Of a stretch of DNA of 5,535 nt, positions 4,582 through 5,535 are shown one piece after another. The DNA is from Dialister sp. (GTDB lineage: Bacteria > Bacillota > Negativicutes > Veillonellales > Dialisteraceae). The position numbers and the translations under genes are program-made. The stretch covers positions 1 through 5,535 of the forward strand of contig JAIJLI010000161.1 in the NCBI GenBank assembly GCA_022722495.1, given 5' to 3'. Every line of letters begins with the position of its first letter. Within the stretch, counting starts at the first letter, position 1. A model generated the notes under the pieces. The model did no database searches. It had not been told where the DNA came from and saw only the letters and a program-made list of their open reading frames with translations.

Positions 4582-5295
4582 ATGCAGAAGAAATGGATCG
4601 CCATCGCAGCAGCCGGGATGCTGCTTTTCTCGTCTATGTCAGTTCAGGCCGAGGAACTGCCGCGCAGGAGCCTCACCGTATCGGGGAGCGCAGAGGTCAC
4701 GGCAAAGAGTGACACCGCTGCCATCTACCTTTCTGTGGAGACAGAGTCGGCGCAGGTGAAGAATGCGGCTCGTGAGAATGCCCAGATCATGACCGATGTG
4801 CGGAATGCCGTCATTGCCGCCGGTGCAGATGCGTCAAGGATCGAGACGCAGAATTACAATGTGTATCCGCAGAATATCTATGATGATAAGGGCCGCGTGA
4901 AGTCGAAGAAATATAAATGCACGAATTCCATGAAGGTCGTGGTGAGCCGTCTGGATAAAACGGCCGCCGTCATGGATGCAGCCGTAGAAGCCGGAGCGAA
5001 CCGCATCGACTCCGTGGATTTCTCCGTGAGCAAGACGCAGGAGTACAAGGAGGAAGCATTGCGACAAGCGACTGCCGCTGCGCTTCGCAAGGCACAGATC
5101 ATGGCAGGCACGCTGGGCCGCTCGGTCGTGAATGTGATCTCTGTCAATGAAGACAGTGCCGATGTCACCCCATACCGCGCGATGAATGTACGCATGATGG
5201 CAGGCGCGGCAGCAGATGCCAAAGAATCGACCCCGCTTTCTCCCGGAGACACGAAGCTCCAGAGCCGTGTCACCGTGGTGTTTGAGATCGGATAA
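4582..5295 (+). CDS. Exported SIMPL domain (DUF541, YggE-like) protein
   Basis: The 237-residue product starts with a signal peptide: Lys3-Lys4, a hydrophobic core (about 5-20) and Val-Gln-Ala before Glu24, a fitting signal peptidase I site with no lipobox Cys. The rest is one DUF541/SIMPL domain. It begins LTVSGSAEVTAKSDTAAIYL, then has ETQNYNVYP (about 93-101) and the pattern AVEAGANRIDSVDFSVS, followed by an Ala-rich helix EEALRQATAAALRKAQIMAG and a final beta strand ending VTVVFEIG. The length is close to E. coli YggE (about 246). The family is periplasmic or surface-exposed; YggE has been linked to oxidative stress, but the biochemical role is not known. It sits alone behind its own consensus promoter with an AAAGGAGG site, so strong expression is expected. 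No intrinsic terminator follows; a 7/8-mer array begins 9 bases after the stop. Confidence 0.9.
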   Translation: MQKKWIAIAAAGMLLFSSMSVQAEELPRRSLTVSGSAEVTAKSDTAAIYLSVETESAQVKNAARENAQIMTDVRNAVIAAGADASRIETQNYNVYPQNIYDDKGRVKSKKYKCTNSMKVVVSRLDKTAAVMDAAVEAGANRIDSVDFSVSKTQEYKEEALRQATAAALRKAQIMAGTLGRSVVNVISVNEDSADVTPYRAMNVRMMAGAAADAKESTPLSPGDTKLQSRVTVVFEIG

Positions 5296-5303
5296 GTAAA
5301 TAG

Positions 5304-5377
5304 TAGCTGGTGACTAGTGACTGGTAGCTGGGGATGAGTGGCTAGGAGACTGAAAGACCAAGAGACTGGGAGACTAG
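5304..5377. repeat. Degenerate 7/8-mer tandem array, copy 4
   Basis: Six 7-mers (TAGCTGG, TGACTAG, TGACTGG, TAGCTGG, GGATGAG, TGGCTAG; 5304-5345) are followed by four 8-mers (GAGACTGA, AAGACCAA, GAGACTGG, GAGACTAG; 5346-5377) without any spacer. This is the clearest case of the 7-to-8 unit switch. The array starts 9 bases downstream of the SIMPL stop codon. Confidence 0.85.
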
Positions 5378-5422
5378 TGTGGCGATTTGTTAACTTCTGG
5401 GCTTAGTGAGAAGTGGTGGAAT

Positions 5423-5512
5423 GCCCCCTCCCCATCGGGTAATGCTATTAAGTTAAGCGGCAGAACGTTCTTGGCTCCCCATCGGGGGAGCTGCCCGAAG
5501 GGCTGAGGGGGC
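5423..5512. repeat. Third hairpin-rich inverted-repeat element near the window edge
   Basis: GCCCCCTC (5423-5430) and GAGGGGGC (5505-5512) form a perfect 8-bp inverted repeat. Inside are GCTCCCC-ATC-GGGGGAGC (5474-5491) and GCCC-GAA-GGGC (5493-5503), and the palindrome GCTACGTAGC (5511-5520) overlaps the right end. The CCCC-ATC-GGGG stem resembles the one in the element at 920-1092. The window ends with GCGGTATTGCATGAAAG, an approximate inverse of the CTTTCATACCGC motif found elsewhere. True boundaries may lie beyond the window. Confidence 0.55.
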
Positions 5513-5535
5513 TACGTAGCGGTATTGCATGAAAG

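Noticed and set aside
5296..5535. Intrinsic terminator after the SIMPL gene
   Set aside because: The hairpins at 5474-5503 lack a following T-run; none of the region meets terminator criteria.

Overview
The window looks like chromosomal DNA from a GC-rich anaerobic Firmicute, most likely of the Negativicutes (Selenomonas/Megasphaera type). That placement is an inference from the gene types, strong GGAGG ribosome binding sites, near-consensus sigma-A promoters and composition; no marker gene proves it. All five recognised genes read on the + strand. No tRNA, rRNA, CRISPR array or transposase gene is visible.

Layout: (1) 35-820, a promoter and a LytTR-type response regulator with a degenerate receiver domain. 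(2) 821-1225, a gene-free stretch with short tandem repeats and a 173-bp element with terminal inverted repeats. (3) 1226-3299, a compact unit: a PilO/GspM-like membrane protein overlapping by 47 bp a divergent shikimate-kinase-like protein, then an ATP-type 6-phosphofructokinase and a clear intrinsic terminator. (4) 3300-3591, a second repeat-filled gap with a half copy of the 173-bp element. (5) 3592-4032, a DUF523/TudS-like Cys-rich protein whose stop codon lies inside a tandem repeat. (6) 4033-4581, a third gap with a long heptamer array, a 164-bp near-perfectly centred palindromic element, a second heptamer array and a consensus promoter. (7) 4582-5295, an exported SIMPL (DUF541) protein. 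(8) 5296-5535, another heptamer/octamer array and a third hairpin-rich element at the window edge.

The genes do not form one obvious pathway. The PilO-like/shikimate-kinase pairing recalls the pilMNOPQ-aroKB order of Proteobacteria, but the usual pil partners are absent here. Three of the proteins keep their family fold but lack residues normally used for substrate binding or signalling: the LytTR receiver, the AroK-like kinase and the PFK.

The most unusual signal is non-coding. A degenerate 7-mer (TGACTAG type), often changing to an 8-mer (GAGACTAA type), follows each of the four transcription-unit ends. A 9-mer (TAGAACCCA type) sits just before the ribosome binding site of two of the three downstream units, with a possible remnant before the third. 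Palindromic mini-elements lie between them. This repeat arrangement is the best candidate for something undescribed; its function is unknown.
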